Below are positions 43,400-53,400 of a stretch of 56,554 bases of DNA, one piece after another; the first letter of the stretch is position 1, and every line of letters begins with the position of its first letter. Made by a program: the position numbers and the translations under genes. The notes under the pieces are model-generated. The model was not told the DNA's origin. It did not search any database and saw only the letters and a list, made by a program, of their open reading frames with translations. Source of the stretch: Klebsiella pneumoniae (GTDB lineage Bacteria; Myxococcota_A; UBA796; SXON01); the NCBI GenBank assembly GCA_945861635.1, contig CAMAWH010000033.1, positions 1-56,554 of the forward strand, in the 5' to 3' direction.

Positions 43400-44439
43400 G
43401 CGTGAAACGCCCTCACGGCGGTGACGATTTCGTCGATCTGAGACGCATGCAAACACTCGTGTACCGGCAAAGCGAGGCACTCCGCGCAGAACTCATCCGC
43501 GTTCGGCGTCGGCGGCTGCGGTTCGAGCGCGGGCTGCCGCGCCAGGGAACGCGGGTAGTAGATAGCCGTCTCTACGCCGCGGGCGGCGAGAAACGACGCA
43601 AGCGCATCACGCTTGGAAACACGCACCACGTAGTGATGCACGGGGTGCTCGGCATGGCGCGGAAGTAGGCGAACCGACGGCGGCAGCGTGGCGTCGTACC
43701 GCGCGGCATGTCCACGGCGCGTCGCGACCCGCGCTGGAAGATCGTCGAGGTGGGCGAGCAAGACCGCCGCCTGAACCGCGTCCATTCGGCTGTTGGCGCC
43801 GACACTGCCGCCCACGCGTTCGTGCACGTAGGCCGACGTCATACCGTGGTGCGTGAGTCGGCGCACGCGATCCGCCGCCCCCGCGTCGTCGGTCAGCACG
43901 ATGCCGGCATCTCCCGCAGCGCCCAGCGTTTTCGTCGGGTAGAAGCTGACGGCTCCGATGATTCCCGTGCGGAAGCGCGCACCCGCCGCCTGCGCGAGAT
44001 CATCCACGATGGGAACGGCAAGCGGAGGCAACACGCACACCTCCCCATACAAATGCACGGCGATGATCGCCCGAGTACGGGACGAAACGGGAAGCGTAGT
44101 GACATCCAACAACGGCAGGTCGGCGCGGACGTCCGCCACGACGGGAACCGCCCCGATGCGCGCAACCGCCCCGGCCGTCGCGAAGAACGTGACGGCCGGC
44201 ACGATCACCTCGTCGCCCGGGCCGACCCCGATGGCCTGCATCGCGTACACCAATGCGTCCGTTCCACTGTTGACACCAATGCCGTAGGCCCAGCCAAACG
44301 ACGACGCCAAACGACGCTCCGCGTTCGCGACTACCGGCCCGCCGACGTACCGACCGCTGGCGAGCACACCAGCCACGCCGCTCTCCACCGTCGCGGCCAC
44401 CCGAGCGTGCCGGGCGGCAAGGTCCGCCATGCGGATCAC
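43396..44439 (-). CDS. DegT/DnrJ/EryC1-type sugar aminotransferase
   Basis: 347 residues from GTG 44439 (GTGA overlap with the upstream permease gene). A fold-type I PLP enzyme with NSGTDALVYAMQAIGVGPGDEVIVPAVTF, DDLAQAAGA, and the PLP-Lys in SFYPTKTLGAAGDAG near residue 166. This family makes amino sugars for surface polysaccharides, glycans or antibiotics. The stop overlaps the pilD start. Substrate not known; no sugar-nucleotide gene is adjacent. Confidence 0.9.
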   Translation of the reverse strand: MIRMADLAARHARVAATVESGVAGVLASGRYVGGPVVANAERRLASSFGWAYGIGVNSGTDALVYAMQAIGVGPGDEVIVPAVTFFATAGAVARIGAVPVVADVRADLPLLDVTTLPVSSRTRAIIAVHLYGEVCVLPPLAVPIVDDLAQAAGARFRTGIIGAVSFYPTKTLGAAGDAGIVLTDDAGAADRVRRLTHHGMTSAYVHERVGGSVGANSRMDAVQAAVLLAHLDDLPARVATRRGHAARYDATLPPSVRLLPRHAEHPVHHYVVRVSKRDALASFLAARGVETAIYYPRSLARQPALEPQPPTPNADEFCAECLALPVHECLHASQIDEIVTAVRAFHA

Positions 44440-45203
44440 TTGAAATCCCGGCGCTCAAACACCCACATTGCCGCCGACAGCACGACCACCGTATACGCTG
44501 CACAGTAGAGGCCAGCCCAGCCGACCTCGGCCATGGGAATCGGGACTCCATGGACGGCCGCGGTCCGAATGTTGAACATCTCCAGGTTGGGAAGCACGCG
44601 GTACAGTGCAAGCATCACGTCCCGGAACGCCGGATTCTGCGATTGTTCCCCGAACAATTTCAGATCATCGACGAAGTGACCAATCAAATAAATGCAGATC
44701 GTGTACGCCGACGCGTACAAGGGTTCGGCAAACGCTGAGAACAACGTTGCCCACGCCGTCAGGAGCGTGAGTTCCATCATCAGCAACCCCATCGCCAGGT
44801 AGATTTCCTGCGACGGAATGCCCTGCTGCGCGCCGACGATGACGGTGTAGAGCGCCGCGAGGATCGCGATCTCGACCGCGAGGGTGATCCACAGGCCGAC
44901 GTACTTTCCAAGCAAGAGCTGCCATCGCGGAATCGGCTTGGAAGCAAGCGTATAGATGGTTTTTCGCTCGATCTCCTTGTAAACAAGGCCGATGCCCAGA
45001 AAAATCGCGATGACGGCGCCGAGCACGCTGATGCCACCCAGCGCCACGCCCCGGACGACCTTGGCCTGATCGCCGATCGTTACTTCCCGCATCGCCAGGG
45101 AAACGCCAAGGAGCAACACCGCGAAAAACAGGATGCTGTGCAGCACCTTGTCCCGTACGGCTTCCCGAAAGGTGTTCGTTGCAATGGCCCACAGTCGATT
45201 CAT
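44436..45203 (-). CDS. ABC-2 type transporter permease
   Basis: 255 residues from ATG 45203. Six membrane helices (first at about residues 24-43, last near the C-terminus), with the coupling-helix segment IERKTIYTLASKPIPRWQLLLGKY near residue 71-94 typical of ABC-2 exporters with GldF/NatB-like permeases. It pairs with the ATPase gene directly upstream (13-base gap). Confidence 0.87.
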   Translation of the reverse strand: MNRLWAIATNTFREAVRDKVLHSILFFAVLLLGVSLAMREVTIGDQAKVVRGVALGGISVLGAVIAIFLGIGLVYKEIERKTIYTLASKPIPRWQLLLGKYVGLWITLAVEIAILAALYTVIVGAQQGIPSQEIYLAMGLLMMELTLLTAWATLFSAFAEPLYASAYTICIYLIGHFVDDLKLFGEQSQNPAFRDVMLALYRVLPNLEMFNIRTAAVHGVPIPMAEVGWAGLYCAAYTVVVLSAAMWVFERRDFK

Positions 45204-45216
45204 TTCCGCACCCCCG

Positions 45217-46155
45217 TCATGCCAAAACGCCCAATCGCGCGGCATCAATCGGCCTGGCGCGCTCCACCTCGTCGAGCAGCACCTGCTCGAGCGTTTTCTG
45301 CACGGGCACAACCGAAACCACCCGGCCGCCGCCCGCGCGGACCGCGTCCAACACCTCGTCCACCGCCTCCGGCGTGACGCGAAGGTGCGTGATCTCGCCC
45401 TCCACGCGATGGACCGCCCAGCGCAGCGGTGTGGTTACGCGCACCGCTACCTCGACGATGTGCGTCGTCTCGACGAGGAGCTCGGCCACCGTGCCGTGGC
45501 CGCGCAACGCACCGCTGACGATGATGGCTACGCGATCACAGATGGCCTCAACATCCGACAAAATGTGGCTGGAAAAGAACACGGTGCGCCCGTTTCGGCG
45601 CTCCTCAAGGATCAGATCGCGCACCAGCACGCGGCCGAGCGGATCGAGGCCCGACATCGGCTCATCGAGAACGACCAGCTTCGGTTCGCCGATGAGCGCC
45701 TGCGCAAGTCCGGCGCGCTGGAGCATGCCCTTGGAGAACTTCCCGAGCGCGACGTCACGAAATCGAGCGAGGTCCACGCGCTCCAGCAGCGTCGTGATGC
45801 GGCCACGTCGATCCGACGACGGAACTTCTGCCAGACGCCCATAGAAGTCCAGAAATTCGTACGCCGTCAGATGCTCGTAGAAGTAGGGTCGTTCCGGAAG
45901 GAAGCCAACGCTTTTTCGACTGCGAAAATCGGAGATGGGCACGCCGTGTATCCACGCCGATCCGGATGTCGGTGCCTGCAACCCCATCAAGATCTTGATG
46001 GTCGTCGTCTTTCCAGCCCCGTTCGGACCCACAAATCCGAACGCCGCGCCCTGCGGCACGTCGAGGTTCACCTCGCGCAGTCCGACAAACGGGATTCGCA
46101 AAAAGCCAGATCGATACGTCTTGCCTAGATTTTGGATACGAATCGCCGGGTCCAT
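45217..46155 (-). CDS. ABC transporter ATP-binding protein
   Basis: 312 residues. Walker A GPNGAGKTTT near residue 43, Q-loop region VGFLPERPYFYEHLT, signature FSKGMLQRAGLAQAL (FSKGM in place of LSGGQ) near 140, Walker B LVVLDEPMSGLDP near 160 and the H-loop SSHIL near 194. The C-terminal 90 residues form the extra domain of ABC-2 exporter ATPases. It starts 1 base before the SPASM gene stop. Confidence 0.92.
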   Translation of the reverse strand: MDPAIRIQNLGKTYRSGFLRIPFVGLREVNLDVPQGAAFGFVGPNGAGKTTTIKILMGLQAPTSGSAWIHGVPISDFRSRKSVGFLPERPYFYEHLTAYEFLDFYGRLAEVPSSDRRGRITTLLERVDLARFRDVALGKFSKGMLQRAGLAQALIGEPKLVVLDEPMSGLDPLGRVLVRDLILEERRNGRTVFFSSHILSDVEAICDRVAIIVSGALRGHGTVAELLVETTHIVEVAVRVTTPLRWAVHRVEGEITHLRVTPEAVDEVLDAVRAGGGRVVSVVPVQKTLEQVLLDEVERARPIDAARLGVLA

Positions 46156-46467
46156 CTACCTTTTCTCCCCCGTGCGCCGAAGATATGCCTCCACCTCCTC
46201 CGCAGAGGCCGCACCGGCACTTCTCCAGTTACATCGGTTACAAAGTGGTCCGCTATCCTCGAAACGCCCCGCCGCCTGCGCCACGCGCCAACGATGCACC
46301 TCCGGCCCATTCCAGATCTCGGCAAGGGGTTGTTCTCGCACGTTTCCCAGCCGATTGACGAGGTGCTCGTCGAGGCAACACGTCGTGACGTCCCCGTTGA
46401 CCTGAACCATCGGGGTGCTCCACAAGCCGGCACAGGCGGGTCGCGACATTTCGCTTGTCTTATCCAT
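46156..46467 (-). CDS. Free-standing SPASM (Fe-S) domain protein
   Basis: 103 residues from ATG 46467, which overlaps the end of bpt. Cys positions are Cys12, Cys30-Cys31 and a CNRC pair near residue 80, arranged like the C-terminal SPASM region of the radical SAM protein at 35659: C-x-G-x-W-x-SP-x-V, then DG/GD-VTTC, N-x-LG-NV, IW-x-G, and C-x2-C. No radical SAM core is present. It could be an electron-transfer or peptide-binding module working with a partner in trans; the truncated enzyme at 38587 lacks exactly such a part. Confidence 0.75.
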   Translation of the reverse strand: MDKTSEMSRPACAGLWSTPMVQVNGDVTTCCLDEHLVNRLGNVREQPLAEIWNGPEVHRWRVAQAAGRFEDSGPLCNRCNWRSAGAASAEEVEAYLRRTGEKR

Positions 46468-47173
46468 CTTCCGGCCCACTGAACGGCTGCCAAACGCCAT
46501 CCACCTTTCGTTCGTGCGGGTAATAGGCGGCCTTGTACCGCAGATGACCACAGTCAGAAACGTAAAACCCAAGGTAGTACCACTGATAGCCCCGCTCCGC
46601 AGCGAACTCGAGTTCCTTGAGTACTGAGTAGACGCCGAGGGATCGCGCCGACTCGTCGGGATCGAAGAAGTGGTAGACGCTGGAAACGCTCGTTTTACCA
46701 AGATCAACGATGCTGATTCCGATCAGCTTTCGATCGACGAGATAGCGAACCTCTCGCGTTTCGGTGCAACTGTCGACCAGCCAGGTGCGGTAGCCGTAGG
46801 CGTTGAGTGGCGTGCCGTCGGCGGACAGTCCGCGCTCCTGCTTGTGGCGATTATAGAGTTGCAGTCTCTCCCACGAAAGCTCCGGCATCCCGATTTCAAC
46901 CGTCACATCCTGCGCGTTGCGTCGATGTACACGGCGTTGACTTTTCGTCATCTGGAACGTCGCCACGGGGACGCGCAACGGGTGGCACGCCGAACACGAC
47001 GGACACATCGTGCGGTACAACATCCGCCCCGAACGCCTGTCTCCCGCTTCCAGACATCCATCGAATTCCTCAGGCGTCACCGCAGCAAGCGGCATGCGCA
47101 GGGGCAGGCGCGCCGTCTGCCCCTTCCGGTAGGGGCAGTCCTCGAGCTGATCCCACAAGACGCGAAAATTCAT
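46460..47173 (-). CDS. bpt: Aspartate/glutamate leucyltransferase Bpt (N-end rule)
   Basis: 237 residues. The bacterial Bpt/Ate1 family transfers Leu from Leu-tRNA to N-terminal Asp or Glu, marking proteins for ClpAP with ClpS. Features: DCPYRKGQTARLPLRMP near 12-28, MCPSCSACHPLRVPV with the Cys cluster near 57-63, and the C-terminal YYLGFYVSDCGHLRYKAAYYPHE typical of ATE (residues about 200-222). First gene of a six-gene minus-strand operon; the later genes are unrelated in function. Confidence 0.93.
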   Translation of the reverse strand: MNFRVLWDQLEDCPYRKGQTARLPLRMPLAAVTPEEFDGCLEAGDRRSGRMLYRTMCPSCSACHPLRVPVATFQMTKSQRRVHRRNAQDVTVEIGMPELSWERLQLYNRHKQERGLSADGTPLNAYGYRTWLVDSCTETREVRYLVDRKLIGISIVDLGKTSVSSVYHFFDPDESARSLGVYSVLKELEFAAERGYQWYYLGFYVSDCGHLRYKAAYYPHERKVDGVWQPFSGPEDG

Positions 47174-47182
47174 CGTCTGAGG

Positions 47183-47884
47183 ATGTTAGCCGGTCGGATG
47201 CCTGTGCGGACGGATCGCTTCGGGGTTGTAGGGGTGATCACGCTGGATCGCGCCCAACGCGCGAACGCCTACGATGATGCCCTGCTCGACGGGTTGGACG
47301 ACGCGCTGGCGATTTCATGCGCAGTTCTCGTCGTTCAAAGTGAGGGAGAAGGTGCGTTCTGCGCCGGCGCCGACCTCGATGGCCTGCGGAAGGCTCTCCC
47401 ACTTGACGCGCTTTCGCTGCGATCGCAGGCCGTCTTTACCCGCCTGGCACGCCATCCCTCCATCACGATCGCGGCGATTCAGGGGCCGGCCATCGCGGGC
47501 GGACTCGAATTGGCGTTGGCCTGCGATTTTCGCGTGGCCGGTCCCGGTGCGCGCTTCGCGTTCCCGGAGACGGCACTCGGCATCCTCCCGAGTGCCGGCG
47601 GAACAACCCGACTCGCACGAATCATCGGCGTCCCGCGAGCAAAAGAAATGATCCTGACGGGTCGGGCGCTCGACGGCCGTACCGCGCTCGATTGGGGCCT
47701 TGTCAACCGACTCGCGGACGGCCCACGCGCCGAGGCGCTAGCCTGGGGGGGCGAAATCGCCCGTCGGGACCACGCTGCGCTTGCCCTGGCGAAAGAACTT
47801 TTCAACATGGATGAAAGCGCCGCTAGCCTGTCGGCGGAGCGCGTGGCGGAAGCCATTCTCTACGGCCGGCGGCCGGCCAGCTGA
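47183..47884 (+). CDS. Enoyl-CoA hydratase/isomerase family protein
   Basis: 233 residues from ATG 47183 (ATG 47198 also fits). Crotonase-fold motifs are FCAGADLDGLRKALP, then GPAIAGGLELALACDFRVAG (oxyanion hole) and FPETALGILPSAGGTTRLARIIG with the conserved Glu near 125. It hydrates or isomerises enoyl-CoA in fatty-acid metabolism. Length is slightly shorter than the usual 255. It overlaps the end of the convergent thioesterase gene by 25 bases. Confidence 0.87.
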   Translation: MLAGRMPVRTDRFGVVGVITLDRAQRANAYDDALLDGLDDALAISCAVLVVQSEGEGAFCAGADLDGLRKALPLDALSLRSQAVFTRLARHPSITIAAIQGPAIAGGLELALACDFRVAGPGARFAFPETALGILPSAGGTTRLARIIGVPRAKEMILTGRALDGRTALDWGLVNRLADGPRAEALAWGGEIARRDHAALALAKELFNMDESAASLSAERVAEAILYGRRPAS

Positions 47885-48279
47885 TCAAGGAACAACGCAG
47901 GAAGACGCGTGGCCTTTCGCGCATCGAGATCCAGCATGACAAAGGTCAGTTCGGCGTCGCACACCACCTCGTCCGTGGCGCGGTCCGTGATGACTTGCCG
48001 CAAGCGGCCGATGTCCCTTCGTGCTGAAATCGGCTCGACGGTCACCCACAGTTCATTCCCCATGCGGCACTCCCGCCGGTAGCGGACCTCCGCACGAAGG
48101 ATCGCCGGACCGATGCGATCACGCGCGACCATGACCGGGATTGGCGCGCCGCCGTGGTCGGCCCATGCAAAACGGGCCCATTCCATATATTCCAGGTAAC
48201 GCGTGTGGTTTACGTGCCCGAACATATCGATATGGCTGGATTGCACGGTGACAGCGAAGCCGGGAAAGCGGGGTTGCAT
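47860..48279 (-). CDS. Acyl-CoA thioesterase, 4HBT hotdog family
   Basis: 139 residues, the usual size for a single hotdog domain. The N-terminal HIDMFGHVNHTRYLEYMEWAR segment with Asp and His after VQSS is the 4HBT (YbgC/FadM-like) active-site pattern. It hydrolyses acyl-CoA or acyl-ACP. Its position next to the FAAL gene makes a role in the lipid pathway possible, but it is transcribed away from it. Confidence 0.9.
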   Translation of the reverse strand: MQPRFPGFAVTVQSSHIDMFGHVNHTRYLEYMEWARFAWADHGGAPIPVMVARDRIGPAILRAEVRYRRECRMGNELWVTVEPISARRDIGRLRQVITDRATDEVVCDAELTFVMLDLDARKATRLPALFLDQLAGRRP

Positions 48280-48439
48280 GGAAGCGGGCCGCTAACGCCC
48301 CGCTCCGCTGCCTGCACCGCCAGCGGCAAACCGACCCGTGGGTCGATCCCATACTGACTGGAGAGTATGATAAGTTCGTCGAAACAGGCACTTGGACGCA
48401 TCCGCCCCCCGTGGTAGATGCTCGGCCCCGGAGCCGGTC
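48280..48439. promoter_or_regulatory. Upstream region of the FAAL gene with two palindromes
   Basis: CGACCC at 48332-48337 pairs with GGGTCG at 48340-48345. CATACT at 48350-48355 pairs with AGTATG at 48364-48369 across eight bases. TATGAT at 48366-48371 resembles a -10 box and overlaps the second palindrome, as an operator would; no good -35 box was seen. The region also serves the divergent thioesterase gene. Confidence 0.45.
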
Positions 48440-50236
48440 ATGCCAGACCCCGATCTCTCAACCGTCCCTGCCACCGTCGTCGAGGCCCTTGCACGCCTCA
48501 ATCGCATCGACGAATTCGGCTACACCTTCCTCGACGGCGCCGGCAAACCGACGAAGTTTCCGTTTTCCGCGTTGTGGAAGGCGGCGGAAGACCGAGCGCG
48601 AATTCTGCTCGGCACTGGCCTGCGAAAGGGTGACCGCGTTGCGATGGTGCTCTCGCAGCCTGAGGATTTCGTCATCACGTTTCTGGCGTGCCTCGTTTCC
48701 GGGTTGGTCCCCGTTCCGATGTATCCGCCGCTCTCGTTTGGAAAGTTGGATGCCTGGGCCGACGGCGCAGTTAATATTCTCAATGCCGCCGGAGCCCAAC
48801 TGCTGCTGACGGACAAACAAATCGCCAGCGTGCTGTGGCAGGTCATGCCAAAGGTGAAAAGCCTCAAGGACCTGCACACCATCGAGAAACTCGACACCCT
48901 TCCGTCGGCCCCGGGCCCGCTGCCCACGGTCACCCCGGACGGCATTGCGTTTCTACAATTCACGAGCGGCTCCACCAGCGCGCCCAAGGGCGTCATGGTT
49001 TCCCACAGAAATCTCGTCGCCAACACGTGGGCCATCGCGACCGAAGGCATGCGCATCTCCCCGGGAGATCGTGCCGTGAGTTGGCTGCCGCTCTACCACG
49101 ACATGGGGCTGATTGGCTTGGTGATCACCCCGATCATGCGCGGCGTCGAAACCATTTATATTCCCACCCTCTCGTTCGTGAAGCGCCCGAATATCTGGAT
49201 GCAAACGATGCACGAGTACAAGGCGCATTACTCGTTTGGACCCAACTTCGCGTACGCCCTGGCGGCCCGAAGGGCCACGGAAACGGACCTGAAAACGTGG
49301 GATCTGTCGAACGTTCGTTGCCTCGGGTGCGGCGCAGAGCCAATCCACGCAGCGGTCATGCAGGAATTCATCCAGCGGTTCCAGCCATGCGGCCTGAAGC
49401 CCGGCGTGATCATGCCCGCATACGGAATGGCCGAGGCCACCCTTGCGATGACGTTTCACGACCTCGGCACCGCGTTCGACACGCTTTCGCTCGACGCCGA
49501 AGCGTTCCGCGCGTCGGGGGATGTTGCGGCGCCAAAGGACGACGAGGTGGCACTTTCCTTCGTGAGCGTGGGGAAACCATTTTCGGGTCACGAGCTGCGG
49601 ATCCTCGACACGGAAGGAAACGTTCTCGCCGAGGATCGCGAGGGAGAAATCGTTTTCCGCGGTCCCAGCGTGACGAGCGGATATTGGCAGAACGAGGACG
49701 CGACCGCGGCCGCCTACCGGAACGGGTGGCTGCACTCCGGGGACCTCGGGTTTCTGCGCGATGGAAACCTCTACATCACCGGCCGATGCAAGGACCTCAT
49801 CATCCTGAACGGACGGAATCACCATCCCCAGACCATCGAATGGGCCGTGCAGGATCTCGAAGGCGTTCGCAAGGGAAATGTGGTCGCATTTTCTCGCCCT
49901 GGCGCAGAAACCGAAGAACTAATCGTCGTGTGCGAGACGAAGTCCGGGCACCCGGCCGACCTTGCGGAAACCGTGAAGAAGGCGGTCGTGGACGCGCTCT
50001 CCCTGAAGGTGAGTGACGTCATCCTCCTCGGCGCCGGCCAGCTCCCGAAAACGTCGAGCGGCAAGCTGCAGCGCCGCAAAACGCGCGAGCAATATCTTTC
50101 CGGCGAGCTCGGCCAGGAAGGCGTGCGAACGCTCGGCTCGACCGGCGAAACCCTCAACGTGGCCAAACATATGGCGCGATCCTTGCTCGGCCGCGCAACT
50201 CACATGGCGAGCAAGGTGCTCGCCCGGCCTGAATAA
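48440..50236 (+). CDS. Fatty acyl-AMP ligase (FAAL)
   Basis: 598 residues from ATG 48440. The adenylation motifs are QFTSGSTSAPKGVMVSHRN (P-loop-like A3), LPLYHDMGLIG (FAAL/ANL A4), GCGAEPIHAAVM, AYGMAEATL (A5 region; FAALs have this AEATL), SGDLGFLRDGNLYITGRCKDLI (A7/A8) and LPKTSSGKLQRRKT (A10 with catalytic Lys). FAALs activate fatty acids as acyl-AMP and load them on an ACP, not CoA. The next gene encodes an ACP and the one after a PKS, the expected partners. It sits 22 bases upstream of the ACP gene. Confidence 0.92.
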   Translation: MPDPDLSTVPATVVEALARLNRIDEFGYTFLDGAGKPTKFPFSALWKAAEDRARILLGTGLRKGDRVAMVLSQPEDFVITFLACLVSGLVPVPMYPPLSFGKLDAWADGAVNILNAAGAQLLLTDKQIASVLWQVMPKVKSLKDLHTIEKLDTLPSAPGPLPTVTPDGIAFLQFTSGSTSAPKGVMVSHRNLVANTWAIATEGMRISPGDRAVSWLPLYHDMGLIGLVITPIMRGVETIYIPTLSFVKRPNIWMQTMHEYKAHYSFGPNFAYALAARRATETDLKTWDLSNVRCLGCGAEPIHAAVMQEFIQRFQPCGLKPGVIMPAYGMAEATLAMTFHDLGTAFDTLSLDAEAFRASGDVAAPKDDEVALSFVSVGKPFSGHELRILDTEGNVLAEDREGEIVFRGPSVTSGYWQNEDATAAAYRNGWLHSGDLGFLRDGNLYITGRCKDLIILNGRNHHPQTIEWAVQDLEGVRKGNVVAFSRPGAETEELIVVCETKSGHPADLAETVKKAVVDALSLKVSDVILLGAGQLPKTSSGKLQRRKTREQYLSGELGQEGVRTLGSTGETLNVAKHMARSLLGRATHMASKVLARPE

Positions 50237-50258
50237 TTCCCTGACCTGGAGAAATGAC

Positions 50259-50498
50259 ATGGACCCGATGACCCTGATCAAGAACGCCGTACTTGCTGTC
50301 GACCCGTCGAAATCCGCGAAGTTGGCCAGCGTGCGCCCTGACATGGAAATTCGCGAGTTGGGCCTCGACTCCGTCGCGACCATGGAAATGGTCGGTGACC
50401 TGGAGGAAAAGCTGAATACCCAATTTTCCGACGAAGTCATGGTGCGCATCCAGACCTTCGGCGATCTCATCGCGCTGATCGAGAAGTCCCGGAGCTGA
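50259..50498 (+). CDS. Acyl carrier protein
   Basis: 79 residues from ATG 50259, with a GGAGA ribosome-binding site upstream. The phosphopantetheine site is Ser38 in ELGLDSVATMEM, and the acidic helix II follows. A small ATG at 50254 is out of frame. It sits between FAAL and PKS, so it likely carries the activated fatty acyl chain to the ketosynthase. The stop codon is 1 base before the PKS start. Confidence 0.92.
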   Translation: MDPMTLIKNAVLAVDPSKSAKLASVRPDMEIRELGLDSVATMEMVGDLEEKLNTQFSDEVMVRIQTFGDLIALIEKSRS

Positions 50499-50499
50499 G

Positions 50500-53400
50500 A
50501 TGGCGCGCGCCCTGCCGACCGGATCTCCTGACATCGCCATCGTCGGCATGGCGTGTCGGTTCCCCGGTGCGCCGGACGTGTCACGCTACTGGCGATTGAT
50601 CCGCGAGGGCAGGAACGCCTTCGGCCCCCCACCGGCCGATCGCTGGTCGCACGAAGCGTTCTACTCGACGCAGCACCGCGCGATGGACCGATATTACGCG
50701 CCCGCCGGCGCGTTCATCGAGGACATCAAATCCTTCGCGGCGATGGAATTCGGAATTCCTCCACGGCGCGTTGAAGTCATGGACCCGCAGCAGCGGATGT
50801 CGCTGGAAACGGCTTGGTATGCGCTTCAAGACGCCGGATACGCCGCGTCCATCGACAACGCCGAACACGGCAGGCCGATCAATCGCCGCCGAATTGGAAC
50901 GTTTCTCGGGCTATGCGGCAGCGAGTTTCGCCTGTTGTTGTCGTCGCGCGTGACGGCCCAAATGATGGCCGCTGGCGACCTCGGGGAGGGTGCAACCGAC
51001 GAAGCCGAGGCGGGCCGACTAGGGGCGCACGTCGATCGCGTCGTACCGTCGCGCGCATTTTCGGCACCAGGCGTCCTCGGAAACATGAGCGCCGCGGCCA
51101 TCGCCCAGGAGTTGGATCTTGGCGGCCCTGCATTTACCGTGGATGCCGCGTGCGCCAGCGCTCTGGTTGCCGTTCACGACGCCATTACCTATTTGCGCGC
51201 CGGCCAAATCGACGCCGCGCTGGCGGGTGGCGCGTACCTGAACCTCACGCCGGAAAATCTCATCGCATTTTCGCGCATCGGCGCGATCAGCGCAAAGGGT
51301 GTCTGTCGCCCGTTTGACGCGGATGCCGACGGCTTCGTGCAGGGAGAGGGCGTCGGGTTTGTACTGCTGCGACGACTGGATGACGCCCTGCGTGACCGGG
51401 ACCGCATTTATGCGATCGTTCGCGGCTCGGGGTGTAACAACGACGGGCGCGGAGACGGCCCGATGTCGCCGCGCCGAGAGGGGCAGGAAGCCGTCATTGC
51501 CGACGCGTGGAAGGATGCCGGAATATCGGCGAATGACATTGGATATATTGAAACACACGGCACCGGAACCTCCGTGGGAGACCGAACGGAGTTGACCGCG
51601 CTCCGCGCGTCGCTCGGACCCCGGGAAATCCCGATTCCGCTTGGCTCCGCAAAGGCGAATATCGGCCACACGATGTCGGCGGCTGGAATTGCGGGATTAA
51701 TAAAGACTGCCCTGGCCGTGCATCACGCCGTCATTCCGCCGCTCGCCAATTGGGCAGCCCCTCACCCCGACCATGAGTTGGATGACGGCACCTTCACGAT
51801 TCCCACCGCGTCCACCCCGTGGATCGGACGTCGCGTCGCCCTGGTTTCCTCGTTTGGGTTTGGTGGAACCAACGCGCACCTCGTGCTGGAAGGAGCCCCA
51901 CCCGCCGCTCGCACCCGCCTGTTTCCCGCCTCGGCGCCGATGCTGGACCTGCCGGGCTCGCTCGTCGTGCTCTCCGCGGACACCGCCCCGCTGCTCGCCG
52001 CGCACCTCGCCGATCTCGCCGCGACCCTCCACGACGGCGGCGACCTCAGCGCCGTCGTCCACACGCTCAATCTCGGCCGCCGCCGCCGGGGCGTCCGCGT
52101 CGCGATTGTGGCCACAACCCTCGACGAGTTGCGCAGCCGCCTGCAACGCGCGGCGGACGTGCTCGCCGCCGACCCCGCCACCCGGGGCGCGCTCGATCGG
52201 GACAGCTACGTGGGGGATGCCGCCGAGGCGCTGCCGGTGGCGTTTCTCGCGCCCGGACAAGGGATGCAGAAAGTCGGAATGATGCGGGACTGGCTCCGCA
52301 TTCCCGATTTTGCAGCCAGCATGTCGGCAATGGAAGCGGCGGTCGCCGACATCACCCCGCGCCCATTGCTGTCCTACATTTACGGCGATGGCGCGAGCGA
52401 AGATGCGCTCACCGACACGAAAATCGCCCAACCGGCGATGCTGGCGATTGGCATCAGCGTCGCAACGGTACTCCACCGATTCGGCGTTGACCCCGCGATT
52501 ATCCTCGGCCATTCACTCGGAGAATTCACGGCGACCGCGCTCTCCGGCGCGGTGGAAGCGCAGGCGGCGCTCCGATTTGTGGCATTGCGTGGCCGCGCGA
52601 TGGCGCAGATGCCGGGCGACCACGGCGCCATGGCCGCGATCATGGCCTCGGCCGAGGACGTCGCGGCGCACCTGGCACCCGGTGCCGTACTCGCCAACCA
52701 CAACCACCCGCGCCAGAACGTGATCAGCGGCCCCACCGCAGCCGTCGAGGCGTCGCTACGACGCCTCGCCGCCGCCGGTCTCAAGGCACGCCGAATTCCG
52801 GTTTCCCACGCATTCCACTCCCCGCTGCTGGAGGCCGTCCAACCGGACGTGGAGCGCGGGGTCGAAGAAATGGTATTTTCGGCGCCGACCGTGCCGATGG
52901 CGTCGTGCATCGCCGAGCATCGCCCGTTTACCGCGGACGCCGTCCGCGCCATCTACCGCCGCCACGCAACCTCGCCCGTGGAATATGTGCGCGGGCTGAA
53001 CCAATGCCAGCAGGCCGGGGCCCGTATATTCATCCAATTGGCCGGCGGCGCGACGTTGTGCGCGTTTGCACGCGGCTCCGTGCCGGAAGCCGACGCAATC
53101 GTGTCCGTGGCCGCCGACGACGAAGACAAGGGCCTCGGATTGCTCCGCGTGCTCGCGTTGTGCGCGGCAAACGGTCATCGGATTGATTTGACCGCCTTTG
53201 GCGACGGCCTGGCGACGCTGCCGCCTACGCCGCTCCCGACACAAGTCTACTGGCCGGTCCAGACGACGACGCAGATGGCGGCCCCCATCCACGTCGCAAA
53301 GGCGCGGGACGCCGGACCGAAGCTGGAGGCGCACGAGCTTCCTGGCGCCCCGTCCGCGACGGACTCGACGGATGGCGAGACCGTGGCCGACCGCGTCATG

